A DNA stretch of 64,000 nt, taken from positions 310,001 to 374,000 of the forward strand of contig NZ_FWFF01000001.1 in the NCBI RefSeq assembly GCF_900163715.1, read 5' to 3'. The notes beneath the pieces were generated by a model. It had not been told where the DNA came from, did no database searches, and saw only the letters and a program-made list of their open reading frames with translations. Source of the DNA: Brevibacterium yomogidense. Its GTDB lineage: Bacteria > Actinomycetota > Actinomycetes > Actinomycetales > Brevibacteriaceae. Numbering within the stretch: position 1 is the stretch's first letter; every line of letters starts with the position of its first letter. A program made the translations under genes and the position numbers. Positions 53,164 through 61,893 of this stretch are shown in pieces.

Positions 53164-53211
53164 GCTCAACATTCGAGTGATTCTGGGGTGGAAATGGCTC
53201 GGATGTTGAGC
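53164..53211. repeat. 14-bp inverted repeat upstream of the TIGR01777 epimerase gene
   Basis: GCTCAACATTCGAG and CTCGGATGTTGAGC pair in 13 of 14 positions around a 20-nt loop, 44 nt before the epimerase start and 107 nt from the tRNA-Sec 5' end. It could be an operator or a hairpin. Confidence 0.5.
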
Positions 53212-53254
53212 TTTCGAACCGCCGGACGGTCCGCCGCACCCGTAGGCTCGCCTC

Positions 53255-54955
53255 ATGACCCGGTTCCACTCGCAGGAGACCATCGCCACGCCGCTCGATC
53301 AGGTGGTGCGCTGGCATGCGCTGCCCGGCGCCGTCACCCGCCTCTCGCCCCACTGGGCGCAGACCGTCGTCGCCGAAGGAGATCCGAACCGGCCCGGCAC
53401 GCGCACCTCGATGAAGATCGCGGTCCCCGGCTCACGAGGGTCCGTGCGCGTTCCGTGGAAGTCGGAGCATTTCGCGCTGGACGACCAGGGAATCGCGCCG
53501 CTCACAGCGTTCCCGCAGACCACCGACCCGGAGCAGGTCTCCCCCGACGCTCCTTCCGGCAGCGCCTTCGGCTTCGGCGACCTCATGGTCGATTCGCCGC
53601 TGGCACCGCTGCGCTCGTGGGAGCACCGCCACGTGTTCCGCTCCGCTGGGAACCCCTCCGCACCCGCTGACGACCCGACGACATCGACCACGGGCACCAC
53701 CTTCGTCGAGGACGATGTCACCGTCGAACTGCCCCGCGCCTCCCTGCTCACGGACACGGAGCTGGGCTTCCGCATCGGGGCTCGTCTCTCCCGCATGCCC
53801 GGAGCACGCATCCCGGAGAAGCAGCTCCTCACGACCCTCCGCCGCACCTTCGCCGCCCGCACCGACAGGCTGCACCGAGAGTTCGACTTCCTCCGCCAGA
53901 TCGATGCGCCGCTGGTCGGCGGCGCACGGCCGCTGCGCATCCTCGTGTCTGGCGCCTCGGGCCTCGTCGGCACCCAGCTGTGCGCCCTGCTCATGACCGC
54001 AGGCCACACCGTGCGTCGGCTGGTCCGGCACGAGCCTGCGGCCGGCAGCGCAGCGCGGGCCCGCACAGCAGGCGACCCTGCCACGGCCTCGGCAGCGGCC
54101 GCCCCCGGCACGACCTCCGCGGACGACACACGCCCCCTCTCCGACACCGGCGAGCGCCCCGATCAGGAATCCCGCTGGGACCCGCAGGCCGGCTACCTGC
54201 TGCGCGAGGACCTCGCGTGGGCAGACGTGGTCGTCAACCTGTCGGGCCGCAGCATCGGCGGCCGACTGACGGACCGGGCGAAGGACGAGATCCTCACCTC
54301 GCGCATCGACACGACGCGCCTGCTCGCCACGACGATCGCAGCCCTGCCGGAGCAGGACCGTCCCGAAGCCTTCATCTGCGCATCGGCGGTCGGCCTCTAC
54401 GGGACGGACCGACGCACGCCGGCCGATGAGGCAGCGCCTGCGGGCGACGGCTTCCTCGCCGAGGTCTGCCGCACCTGGGAGGCCGAGGCCGCCGCCGTCG
54501 AATCCGCCGGGGTCCGCCGCGTCTCCGTGCGCACCGGACTGGTCATGAGCGGACTGGGCGGGCTCCTCGCGCTGCAGGTCCCGCTGTACCTCGCCGGCGG
54601 CGGCGGTCCGCTGGGCTCCGGCGAGCAGTGGTTCCCGTGGATCAGCCACGACGACCTCGTGCGGGTCTATGCGCGGGCGATCGTCGATGCGACTCTGACG
54701 GGGCCGGTCAACGCCGTGGCGCCGGGCATCGTGCGGCAGAAGGAGTTCGCGAAGGCGATGGGCTCCCACGTGCACCGCCCTGCGTTCCTCCGAGCGCCTC
54801 GGTTCGGCCCCGCCCTGCTGCTGGGTGAGGACGGCGCGGACGAACTCGCGCTCGCCGGGCAGCACGCGGTGCCGACCGCGCTGGAACGGGCGGGGTTCGA
54901 CTTCGCCCACCCGGGCCTCGGCGACTGCCTCACAGAGGAGCTGGGGCCTCGGTGA
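53255..54955 (+). CDS. TIGR01777 family epimerase with SRPBCC domain
   Basis: The 566-residue protein joins an N-terminal SRPBCC-like lipid-binding domain (about residues 1-215, start RFHSQETIATPLDQVVRW) to a NAD(P)-binding epimerase. The latter has the Rossmann motif ILVSGASGLVGTQLCALL, VVNLSGRSIGGRL, and the TIGR01777 hallmark FICASAVGLYG with the Tyr of the SDR site. A low-complexity insertion of about 55 residues follows the first strand. The family is widespread but its substrate is unknown. ATG 53255 begins at the conserved part. It appears monocistronic. Confidence 0.88.
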   Translation: MTRFHSQETIATPLDQVVRWHALPGAVTRLSPHWAQTVVAEGDPNRPGTRTSMKIAVPGSRGSVRVPWKSEHFALDDQGIAPLTAFPQTTDPEQVSPDAPSGSAFGFGDLMVDSPLAPLRSWEHRHVFRSAGNPSAPADDPTTSTTGTTFVEDDVTVELPRASLLTDTELGFRIGARLSRMPGARIPEKQLLTTLRRTFAARTDRLHREFDFLRQIDAPLVGGARPLRILVSGASGLVGTQLCALLMTAGHTVRRLVRHEPAAGSAARARTAGDPATASAAAAPGTTSADDTRPLSDTGERPDQESRWDPQAGYLLREDLAWADVVVNLSGRSIGGRLTDRAKDEILTSRIDTTRLLATTIAALPEQDRPEAFICASAVGLYGTDRRTPADEAAPAGDGFLAEVCRTWEAEAAAVESAGVRRVSVRTGLVMSGLGGLLALQVPLYLAGGGGPLGSGEQWFPWISHDDLVRVYARAIVDATLTGPVNAVAPGIVRQKEFAKAMGSHVHRPAFLRAPRFGPALLLGEDGADELALAGQHAVPTALERAGFDFAHPGLGDCLTEELGPR

Positions 54956-55088
54956 CGGCACCACTCCGATGACGTCCGCCGAGCCCTTCGCACGCCACTC
55001 CCACTGCAGACCTTCCCCGTCTACGGTGGAGACGGTCAGATCCCCCAGCCCCGTCCGTGAGCGCCCACGCGGCGCGGAAGGAGTACTC

Positions 55089-55748
55089 ATGGCACTCGAA
55101 TTCTCAGTGTGGGGCCACGCCGGTATCCGGCTGGAGCGCGACGGCGCACGGCTCGCGATCGACCCCGGATCCTTCACCGATCCGCGACTGCTCGAACGGA
55201 CCGCGGCAGTCCTCATCACCCACGAGCATGCCGACCATGTCGAGCCGGAGCGGCTCGCGGCGGCGATGGCCGATTCTCCCGACCTGCAGGTGTGGGCACC
55301 CGGATCCGTCGCCGAGGCCCTGGCCACCGCTGGTGCCCCGGTCGCCCGGGTGCACGTCACCGGGCCGGGGGACGACTTCGAGGCGGCCGGATTCCGCGTC
55401 CGGGCGCTGGGCGGGCAGCACGCCGTCATCCATCCGAGCCTGCCGCAGGTCTCCAACCTCGCCTTCCTCATCGACGAGGTCGTCCTCCACCCGGGAGACT
55501 CCTTCCCCCGACTGCCGGACGACGCGCGGGTCGAGCTGCTGGCCCTGCCCGTCAGCGCTCCGTGGATGAAGCTCGCCGAGGCGGCCGACTACGCCGCCGA
55601 GGTCTCCCCCACCACAGTCGTCCCGATCCACGATGCGATCCTGTCCGCGGAGGGCAGGCAGATCGCCGACAAGATCCTGCCGGGGCTCATCGGCGGTGCC
55701 GAGTACCGGCGACTGGGGCTCGGAGAGGTACTGCAGGTCGGCGACTGA
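55089..55748 (+). CDS. MBL fold metallo-hydrolase (UlaG-like)
   Basis: The 219-residue protein has a metallo-beta-lactamase fold with the motif THEHADH after LLERTAAVLI, GQHAVIHP and VVPIHDAIL carrying later ligands. The short, compact form matches the UlaG/YtnP-like group of lactonases and RNase-like hydrolases; substrate unknown. ATG 55089 follows GGAAGGAG. It is followed 20 nt later by an MFS gene in the same direction, so the two may be an operon. Confidence 0.83.
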   Translation: MALEFSVWGHAGIRLERDGARLAIDPGSFTDPRLLERTAAVLITHEHADHVEPERLAAAMADSPDLQVWAPGSVAEALATAGAPVARVHVTGPGDDFEAAGFRVRALGGQHAVIHPSLPQVSNLAFLIDEVVLHPGDSFPRLPDDARVELLALPVSAPWMKLAEAADYAAEVSPTTVVPIHDAILSAEGRQIADKILPGLIGGAEYRRLGLGEVLQVGD

Positions 55749-55768
55749 ACTGCGGCAGGATAGGACGC

Positions 55769-56956
55769 ATGACGTCGTCCGCCCCGCTCTCCACGCCCGT
55801 ATCGCGCAGCGCCCGTCATGGGGCGCGGCTGCTGGCGTACTCCCACGCGAGCGTCGACTTCTACCAGGGCGCGATCGCCGCGCTCGTCCCCTTCCTCGTG
55901 CTGGAGCGCGGGTACACCTACGCTGCCGCGGCCGGGATCGTGCTCGCGTCCTCCCTGTCCTCCTCGGTCATCCAGCCGCTCTTCGGAGCCCTCGGCGACC
56001 GCTGGTCGATGCGGTGGCTCATCCCTGTGAGCATCCTCTTCGCGGGCGTGGGAGTCGGCGCGATCGCCCTGTCCGAATCCTTCTGGATCACGGCGCTCGC
56101 GGCCGCCGTCTCCGGTGCGGGAGTCGCCGCCTTCCACCCCGCGGGGGCCAGCCGCGCACGTGAGATCAGCCGCGACGATCACGTCGTGATGTCCTGGTTC
56201 TCCCTGGGCGGCAACATCGGCTTCGCCGTCTCCCCGCTGTTCGTCGCCGCGACCGTCGGGATCTTCGGACTGCGGGCTGCGCCGCTGCTCGTGATCCCGG
56301 CGCTGACGGGCATCGTCGCCGTCGGACTCATCGGCCGCTTCCACTCGCCCGCACCGGTGACCGCGCGACGAGCGGGCAGCAGTGCGGCCGGGGCGAGGGA
56401 CGACTGGCCGGCATTCCTGCGGATGTCGATCGCGATCATCTGCCGGTCCATCGTCTTCGTGGGAATGGGCTCGTTCATCGTGCTCTTCATGAGCGTGCAC
56501 CGCGACGTCGGTGAGACGCTGGCCAGCGCATCCCTCTTCGTCTTCTACATCGGGGGCGCGTTCGGCACGGCGATCGGCGGACACCTCGCGCGCCGCTGGC
56601 CGCGCACCACGATCCTCCGGTGGGCCTACCTGCTCGCTGTGCCGATCGTCGCCGGGATGCTGCTGATCCCCGGGCCGGTCGCCTACCTCTTCATCGCCCT
56701 GGCCTCGATCGTGCTGTACGTGCCGTTCTCCCTGCATGTCAGCCTGGGCCAGGACTACCTGCCACGGCACATGGGCACCGCCAGTGGGGTTACCCTGGGC
56801 CTGGCCGTCTCCGTGGGAGGGCTCGCGTCCCCCGCGATCGGCGCACTGGGCGACCGAGTGGGGCTCGAGTACGCGCTCCTGCCGCTCATCGCCCTGCCGG
56901 CACTCGCATGGGTGGTCCTTCTGGGTCTCAAGGACCCCCGCTCCGCAACGGCGTGA
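55769..56956 (+). CDS. MFS transporter (fosmidomycin-resistance Fsr-like)
   Basis: The 395-residue protein has twelve hydrophobic segments and the Fsr family start AYSHASVDFYQGAIAALVPFL, shown here as SHASVDFYQGAIAALVP. Motif A reads GALGDRWSMRWLIP, and PAGASRAREIS follows the fourth helix. Relatives export fosmidomycin and other small drugs. ATG 55769 follows AGGA. It lies directly behind the MBL hydrolase gene and 45 nt before an ABC ATPase gene. Confidence 0.87.
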   Translation: MTSSAPLSTPVSRSARHGARLLAYSHASVDFYQGAIAALVPFLVLERGYTYAAAAGIVLASSLSSSVIQPLFGALGDRWSMRWLIPVSILFAGVGVGAIALSESFWITALAAAVSGAGVAAFHPAGASRAREISRDDHVVMSWFSLGGNIGFAVSPLFVAATVGIFGLRAAPLLVIPALTGIVAVGLIGRFHSPAPVTARRAGSSAAGARDDWPAFLRMSIAIICRSIVFVGMGSFIVLFMSVHRDVGETLASASLFVFYIGGAFGTAIGGHLARRWPRTTILRWAYLLAVPIVAGMLLIPGPVAYLFIALASIVLYVPFSLHVSLGQDYLPRHMGTASGVTLGLAVSVGGLASPAIGALGDRVGLEYALLPLIALPALAWVVLLGLKDPRSATA

Positions 56957-57001
56957 CCCGCCACCGACCGCACTCCGCCACCGACGATCCCGAGGACATC
57001 C

Positions 57002-57850
57002 ATGACCGATCCCCGCGCCACCGCACTCGACTTCGCTGACGTCACCGTCCGCCGCGCCTCCACCGTCATCCTCCCCGGCATCTCGTTCACCGTGGGGCGC
57101 GGAGAGCACTGGGTGATGCTCGGTCCCAATGGTGCGGGGAAGAGCACGATCCTCAGCCTGGCAGGCGGGACGGCGCACCCCACCAGTGGAACCGTCGACG
57201 TGCTGGGGCACCGTCTGGGCCGCGTCGAGCTGCGCGCGCTGCGCGAACGGATCGGGCACGTGAATCCCCGTCATCCTCTGCGGTCGAAGCTGACCACCCT
57301 CGACGTCGTGCTCACCGGTCTGACCGGCACAGTCGAGACCATGCTGCGCTGGACACCCACCCCCGAACAGCAGGAACGCGCACACCACCTGCTGTCGATC
57401 TTCGGTCTGGCTGACCGGGTGAGCGCCACGTGGCCCACCCTCTCGCAGGGCGAGCGTGGTCGAGCTCTCCTCGCGCGCGCTCTCCTCACTGAGCCCGAGC
57501 TGCTCCTGCTCGATGAACCCGCGACGGGCCTGGACGTGGCCGCACGCGAACAGCTGCTGGAGACCCTCGACGTCCTGCCCGTGACGCACCCGGACCTCAC
57601 GACTCTCCTGGTCACGCACCATCTGGAGGAGATCCCGAGCTCCGTCACCCATGCCCTGCTGCTGCGCGACGGCGCCCTGCTGGACCACGGGCCGGCAGAC
57701 CGGGTGCTCACCACGGACAACGTGACGGCCACATTCGACCACCCGATCGCGGTCCACCGCGAAGACGGCCGCTGGGGCGCCCGGTCCGACCGGCGCAGAT
57801 CAGCTCCGCATCCCGCACGTCTCAGCCCAGCAGGCGCCGGGCACGCGTGA
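57002..57850 (+). CDS. ABC transporter ATP-binding protein (stand-alone, ModF-like)
   Basis: The 282-residue ATPase has Walker A GPNGAGKST, the signature LSQGERGRALLARAL, Walker B LLLLDEPATGLD and the H-loop VTHHLEEIP. There is no permease gene beside it. It resembles the YlmA/ModF group, in which the ATPase is encoded apart from any known permease. The C-terminal 30 residues are Arg/Pro/Ala-rich. ATG 57002 opens the protein. Confidence 0.87.
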   Translation: MTDPRATALDFADVTVRRASTVILPGISFTVGRGEHWVMLGPNGAGKSTILSLAGGTAHPTSGTVDVLGHRLGRVELRALRERIGHVNPRHPLRSKLTTLDVVLTGLTGTVETMLRWTPTPEQQERAHHLLSIFGLADRVSATWPTLSQGERGRALLARALLTEPELLLLDEPATGLDVAAREQLLETLDVLPVTHPDLTTLLVTHHLEEIPSSVTHALLLRDGALLDHGPADRVLTTDNVTATFDHPIAVHREDGRWGARSDRRRSAPHPARLSPAGAGHA

Positions 57851-57890
57851 CCGTCGCCGTCACGACGGCCGACCCGCCGGACCCCACCGC

Positions 57891-58299
57891 TCAGCGGCCC
57901 GCCGCCTGACCCTGCGCAGAGGCGAGTGGGCCGCTGAGCCACGCCGCGGCCTCGGCCGGTGTCCGCAGTCGCACGATGACGAGGCCTGGGATTCGGGCGG
58001 CAACGCGCGGCACCAGCGTCGCGTACTTGCGCCGCGTGGAGACCGCCCACCGGAGGATGTGGTCGGGGGTCCTGAACACATCTGTGAGCGGCCCCTCCGG
58101 AGCCGTGGAACAGGCCGTCGATCTCCGTGTGGGGGATGCCCGTGGTCGCATCGATCCGTCCCGCGAAGGTCGTCTTGCCCGCCCCGGACACACCCGCGAC
58201 GAGGATGCGACGCGGCGTGTGCGGCAATGGGTCCGTGGCAGTGAGCACGGGATCGAGCGCAGTGGGTGTCGACGGGCCGCCGATCGTACGTACACTCAC
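57891..58299 (-). pseudogene. Decayed P-loop kinase-like gene (internal deletion and frameshift)
   Basis: Reading from GTG 58299, the first frame encodes RRILVAGVSGAGKTTFAGRI with an intact Walker A, then GIPHTEIDGLFHG, typical of adenylate kinase-like topology-modulation proteins. Near 58095-58108 the conserved sequence jumps to another frame: TDVFRTPDHILRWAVSTRRK, then VIVRLRTPAEAAAWLSGPLA to a stop at 57891. About 60-70 residues expected between these parts are missing. The gene is therefore broken by a deletion with frameshift. Its start lies only 4 nt from the divergent selD start, so the promoter region is shared. Confidence 0.75.
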
Positions 58300-58303
58300 G
58301 GAT

Positions 58304-59341
58304 ATGGGTACCGAGGACGCTGACCAGCAGATGCCGCAGATCCAGACACCGACGATCCAGACACCCCCGGTCCGACTGACCTCCATGGCGCACGGCGGGG
58401 GCTGTGCCTGCAAGATCCCCCCGGGGGAACTGGAGACCGCCCTCTCGTCACTCTCCGGGCAGAAGTTCGACTACGTGATCGTGGGCCTGGACGACGGCGA
58501 TGACGCCGCAGCCGTCCGGGTGCAGGACGGGCTCGCGGTCCTGTCCACCGCTGACTTCTTCACTCCCGTCGTCGATGACGCCTACGACTGGGGCCGGATC
58601 GCCGCGGCGAACGCCCTGTCGGACATCTACGCCATGGGCGGCACACCGATCGTCGCGATCAACCTCGTCGGATGGCCGCGCGAAGTCCTGCCGATGGAGC
58701 TCATGAGCGAGGTGCTGCGCGGCGGACTGGACGTGGCGAACGCGGCGGGCACCCCGGTGATCGGAGGCCACTCGGTCGACGACCCGGAGCCCAAGTACGG
58801 CATGGCCGTCACCGGCACCGCGCACCCGGACCGGCTGCTGCGCAACGACGCTGCTGTCGCGGGTCTGCCACTGACCCTCACGAAGCCGATCGGAGTGGGC
58901 CTGCTCAACAACCGCCACAAGTCGACGGGCGAGGTGTTCGATGCGGCGATCGCATCGATGACCGCGCTCAACCGGGATGCTGCGGACGGAGCTCTGGCCG
59001 CCGGGGCGAAGGCCGCCACGGACGTCACCGGCTTCGGACTGCTCGGGCACCTGCACAAGATGGTGCGGGCCTCGGGCGTGGGCGCGGTGATCGACCGGGC
59101 GGCGGTTCCGCTCATCGACGGCGCGGCGGAGGCCCTGCGCGACGGGTTCGTGTCCGGGGGCACTCGCCGGAACCTCGACTGGGTGCGGCCCCACGTCCGC
59201 GCCGATGCGGGGATCACGGAGGACGATCTGCTGGTCCTCGCGGATGCCCAGACTTCAGGCGGGCTGCTGGTCGTCGGCGAAGTGCCCGGCTACCCCGTCA
59301 TCGGCGAGACGGTCGCGGGAGACGGCATCGACGTGCGGTGA
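58304..59341 (+). CDS. selD: Selenide, water dikinase SelD
   Basis: The 345-residue protein makes selenophosphate from selenide and ATP. The catalytic Cys and Lys are in GGGCACK (Cys34, Lys37), so this form uses Cys, not Sec. DGDDAAAVRV and STADFFTPVVDD carry metal and ATP ligands, and ALSDIYAMGG and GLLNNRHKS are family marks. ATG 58304 was chosen; the ribosome site is weak. It supplies SelA, encoded 6 kb to the left, and thereby the formate dehydrogenase encoded to the right. Confidence 0.95.
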   Translation: MGTEDADQQMPQIQTPTIQTPPVRLTSMAHGGGCACKIPPGELETALSSLSGQKFDYVIVGLDDGDDAAAVRVQDGLAVLSTADFFTPVVDDAYDWGRIAAANALSDIYAMGGTPIVAINLVGWPREVLPMELMSEVLRGGLDVANAAGTPVIGGHSVDDPEPKYGMAVTGTAHPDRLLRNDAAVAGLPLTLTKPIGVGLLNNRHKSTGEVFDAAIASMTALNRDAADGALAAGAKAATDVTGFGLLGHLHKMVRASGVGAVIDRAAVPLIDGAAEALRDGFVSGGTRRNLDWVRPHVRADAGITEDDLLVLADAQTSGGLLVVGEVPGYPVIGETVAGDGIDVR

Positions 59342-59353
59342 GCGCGACGTGTG

Positions 59354-59441
59354 TCGAGGCGGAACTCCTGCACCAATCCCTCGTCGAGGCGGCACTCCTG
59401 CACACGGATCGGGGCCGAGACGTGCAGGAGTGTCGACTCGA
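59354..59441. repeat. Direct repeats and large hairpin downstream of selD
   Basis: TCGAGGCGGAACTCCTGCAC (59354-59373) is repeated with one change at 59384-59403. An inverted copy lies at 59422-59441, giving a 20-bp stem with 18 pairs and an 18-nt loop. It may end selD transcription. The rest of the 333-bp gap 59342-59674 holds the 18-bp tandem repeat at 59617-59688 and no gene. Confidence 0.7.
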
Positions 59442-59616
59442 TGTGCCCCAGTGACAGGTGGTTGATGGCCGCCGACTGTGCCCCGGTGACTGGTGGCCAC
59501 CTCACTGCGGCACTCGAGTGAGTACAACCCGTCCCCACGACCGCCCGGATGGTCCGCTTTGCACTCACTCGACGATTCGGGACGAGGCGGTGGATCTGGA
59601 ACGAGGCACCAGCCGC

Positions 59617-59688
59617 ACCGTCACTCCGGGACGTCAGTTCACCCCGAGAAGTCAGGTCACTCCGAGAAGTCAGGTCACTCCGGGAAGT
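59617..59688. repeat. 18-bp tandem repeat across the SDR stop codon (4 copies)
   Basis: Four units with the core CACTCCGAGAAGT run from the intergenic gap into the last codons of the SDR gene, whose stop codon at 59675-59677 sits inside the array. The two middle units differ at few positions. Confidence 0.8.
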
Positions 59689-60505
59689 CGGTGCTGCGCG
59701 TGACGTCGACCCACGCGTCGATGTCCGCGCGCTGGCCGACGAGCTCGCCCTCGGCGCGGCGCAGCGCGTCCGACCCCAGCAGCAAGCGCAGCGGCGGATT
59801 GTCCGAGGCCACCACCTGCAGGATCGCCTGGGCAGCGCGCACGGGATCGCCCGGCTGGCGGCCATCGATCGTCGCGTTCTCCTTCCGCCGCAGGCCGGCG
59901 GTGTCCGCGTAGTCCTCGATCGGCACAGCCGACTGCGTGAGCGACCGCCCCGCGAAGTCCGTCCGGAACCCGCCGGGCTCCACGATGACGACCCGCACTC
60001 CCAGCGGCCCGACCTCCTTCGACAGCGCATCGGAGGCGCCTTCGAGCGCGAACTTCGTCGCCGAGTAGTACCCCGACCCCGGCTGCGACGTCCGCCCCGC
60101 GATGGACGAGACGTTCACGATCGTGCCCGCCCCGCGCTCCCGCATGCCCGGCAGCACCTGCTTCATGACGTCGACGGCCCCGAAGAAGTTCGTCGCGAAG
60201 AGCTGCTCGACCTCTGCCGGGTCGCCCTCCTCGAGGGCGGACCTGTAGCCGTAGCCCGCATTGTTCACGAGCACATCCACTCCGCCGAACCGGTCCTTCG
60301 CCACATCCACCGCCGCGATGATCTGGTCGTGGTCGCGCACGTCCAGCGGCACGACGGCTGCGGTCTCCGGGTACGAATCACCCAGCTCCGCGAGCACCTG
60401 CGGGTCGCGCGCCGTGATGACCGCGTCGTGGCCCGCCTCGAGCACTGCGATGGCGAGCGCCCGCCCCAGCCCCGTGGAGCATCCGGTGATCAGCCATGTC
60501 GACAT
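59675..60505 (-). CDS. SDR family oxidoreductase
   Basis: The 276-residue classical short-chain dehydrogenase has the NAD(P) motif TGCSTGLGRALA, VLVNNAGYGY, and the catalytic Ser and Tyr-Lys in VNVSSIAGR and YYSATKFALEG. PGGFRTDF follows, as in the SDR5-like group. The substrate is unknown. ATG 60505 follows GAAGGAGA. It is convergent with selD. The extreme C-terminus overlaps an 18-bp tandem repeat. Confidence 0.9.
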   Translation of the reverse strand: MSTWLITGCSTGLGRALAIAVLEAGHDAVITARDPQVLAELGDSYPETAAVVPLDVRDHDQIIAAVDVAKDRFGGVDVLVNNAGYGYRSALEEGDPAEVEQLFATNFFGAVDVMKQVLPGMRERGAGTIVNVSSIAGRTSQPGSGYYSATKFALEGASDALSKEVGPLGVRVVIVEPGGFRTDFAGRSLTQSAVPIEDYADTAGLRRKENATIDGRQPGDPVRAAQAILQVVASDNPPLRLLLGSDALRRAEGELVGQRADIDAWVDVTRSTDFPE

Positions 60506-60678
60506 CGTGGGTCTCCTTCGTCGTGATCCTGCCCCAAGACTAGAACCCCCGGCCCGGGACTGCACGGACCGGAACCGCGTGGGCTCAGCGCTCGGGCCGG
60601 ACCTCCTTGTCGTCCGGCCGTCCGCCGCTCCGGCCGCTCAGCCCCTCACCTGCTCCGACCACTCAGCTACTGAGCCCC

Positions 60679-61893
60679 TCAGCCGATGGTCGTGATCGAA
60701 TCGTGCGTGATGCCGGCGGCCCGACGCGCCTCGAGCCGGTCCCGCTGGGGCTCCACCACGTGGCGCGGGTCCGTCGTGGAGGCGATGCCTGCTTCCAGCA
60801 CCCCGAACCTCGTGAACGCCGAGGCCCCCGCCAGTGCCGCTCCCGCCGCTGCTGACGCGACCTGCAGACCCACGCGCACGGCTGTCTGCCCGCGGCCTGC
60901 CCCGCGCGCAGCACGCCGTCCCAGCAGCCGTACCCCCACCTCGAGCGCGGCCGTCGCGACACCGCCAGCGATCGCGAGCATCTCCGCCCGATGCAGCTTG
61001 TCTCCCGGTTCGCCGGTCTCCATGGGCTCGACCTCGACCGGGTGCATCCGGTCCTTCATGACCTTCATCGCGACGAGCTCCGCCGCGGTGCCGACGAGCG
61101 CGAAGATCCGCGCGGGACCGGCCTGGTCGACGGGAGTCGTCACCATCGCGGTGCCGCCCGCCGCCGCACTCGCCGAGGCCGCGAACACCACCGGCAGACC
61201 GTTCCGGCCCGCCGCGTTCCAGGTGGGCACGGCCGTGGCACCCAGCAGCACGCCGGTGTAGGACGCCAGAGGGGCAGCGAACACGACCGAGGCGAGGGCA
61301 GCAGGCGTCTCCAGCGCATGGAGCGCCGTCCGCAGCGGCTTCAGCGGCCCCAGGGGGATCCGCTCGCCCGTCAGCCGGTCGACCTCGATGGCCGCGACCA
61401 CCCCGGCTCCCGTGCCGAACCCGCCCAGGATCCACGACCCCAGGCTCATGGGCGAGGTGATCTTCACGGTGCGCATCATGTTGAGGAAGCGCTCCGGACG
61501 CCCCAGGTCCGCGACGAGGGCGAGCGCACCCGCACCCACCGCGCCCAGCGACACGAACCGCGTACTCATCCGCAGCGCCGGCCGATCCGTGAACTGAGCG
61601 CCCAATCCCAGCAGCGCCGAGCCGCCGGCCAGGCCGCCCAGGAAGAGGTAGAGGCTGATCTCGTCGCCCCACGGCGGGGCCTTCACGATGGGTCGGCCGT
61701 AGTAGGAGGTGAACTCGACGTCCTCGACCATGGGCATCTCGCGCCCGCCGTCGGCGCCGCGGTTCATCCAGCCGCGGCCACCCGGACCACCACGGCCACC
61801 CGGTCCCCCGCGACCGCCCCGACCACCGCCTCGGCGGCGGCGCTTCCGGTCCCCGTCCGGCGGACGGTACGAATCGTACGGCGAGGTCGTCAT
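60679..61893 (-). CDS. NrfD/PsrC family membrane subunit of formate dehydrogenase
   Basis: The 404-residue membrane protein has an Arg/Gly-rich N-terminal tail (RRRGGGRGGRGGPGGRGG) and about eight hydrophobic segments of the NrfD family, with GDEISLYLFLGGLAGGSALL and ADLGRPERFLNMMRTVKITSPMS as hallmark stretches. NrfD subunits pass electrons from an iron-sulfur subunit to menaquinone without haem. Its start overlaps the stop of the iron-sulfur subunit gene (ATGA), so it is the third gene of the formate dehydrogenase operon and anchors the complex in the membrane. Confidence 0.9.
   Translation of the reverse strand: MTTSPYDSYRPPDGDRKRRRRGGGRGGRGGPGGRGGPGGRGWMNRGADGGREMPMVEDVEFTSYYGRPIVKAPPWGDEISLYLFLGGLAGGSALLGLGAQFTDRPALRMSTRFVSLGAVGAGALALVADLGRPERFLNMMRTVKITSPMSLGSWILGGFGTGAGVVAAIEVDRLTGERIPLGPLKPLRTALHALETPAALASVVFAAPLASYTGVLLGATAVPTWNAAGRNGLPVVFAASASAAAGGTAMVTTPVDQAGPARIFALVGTAAELVAMKVMKDRMHPVEVEPMETGEPGDKLHRAEMLAIAGGVATAALEVGVRLLGRRAARGAGRGQTAVRVGLQVASAAAGAALAGASAFTRFGVLEAGIASTTDPRHVVEPQRDRLEARRAAGITHDSITTIG

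Noticed and set aside
53432-57757. Two long minus-strand frames opposite the epimerase, MBL, MFS and ABC genes
   Set aside because: They cross several plus-strand genes of recognised families and show no motif of their own.
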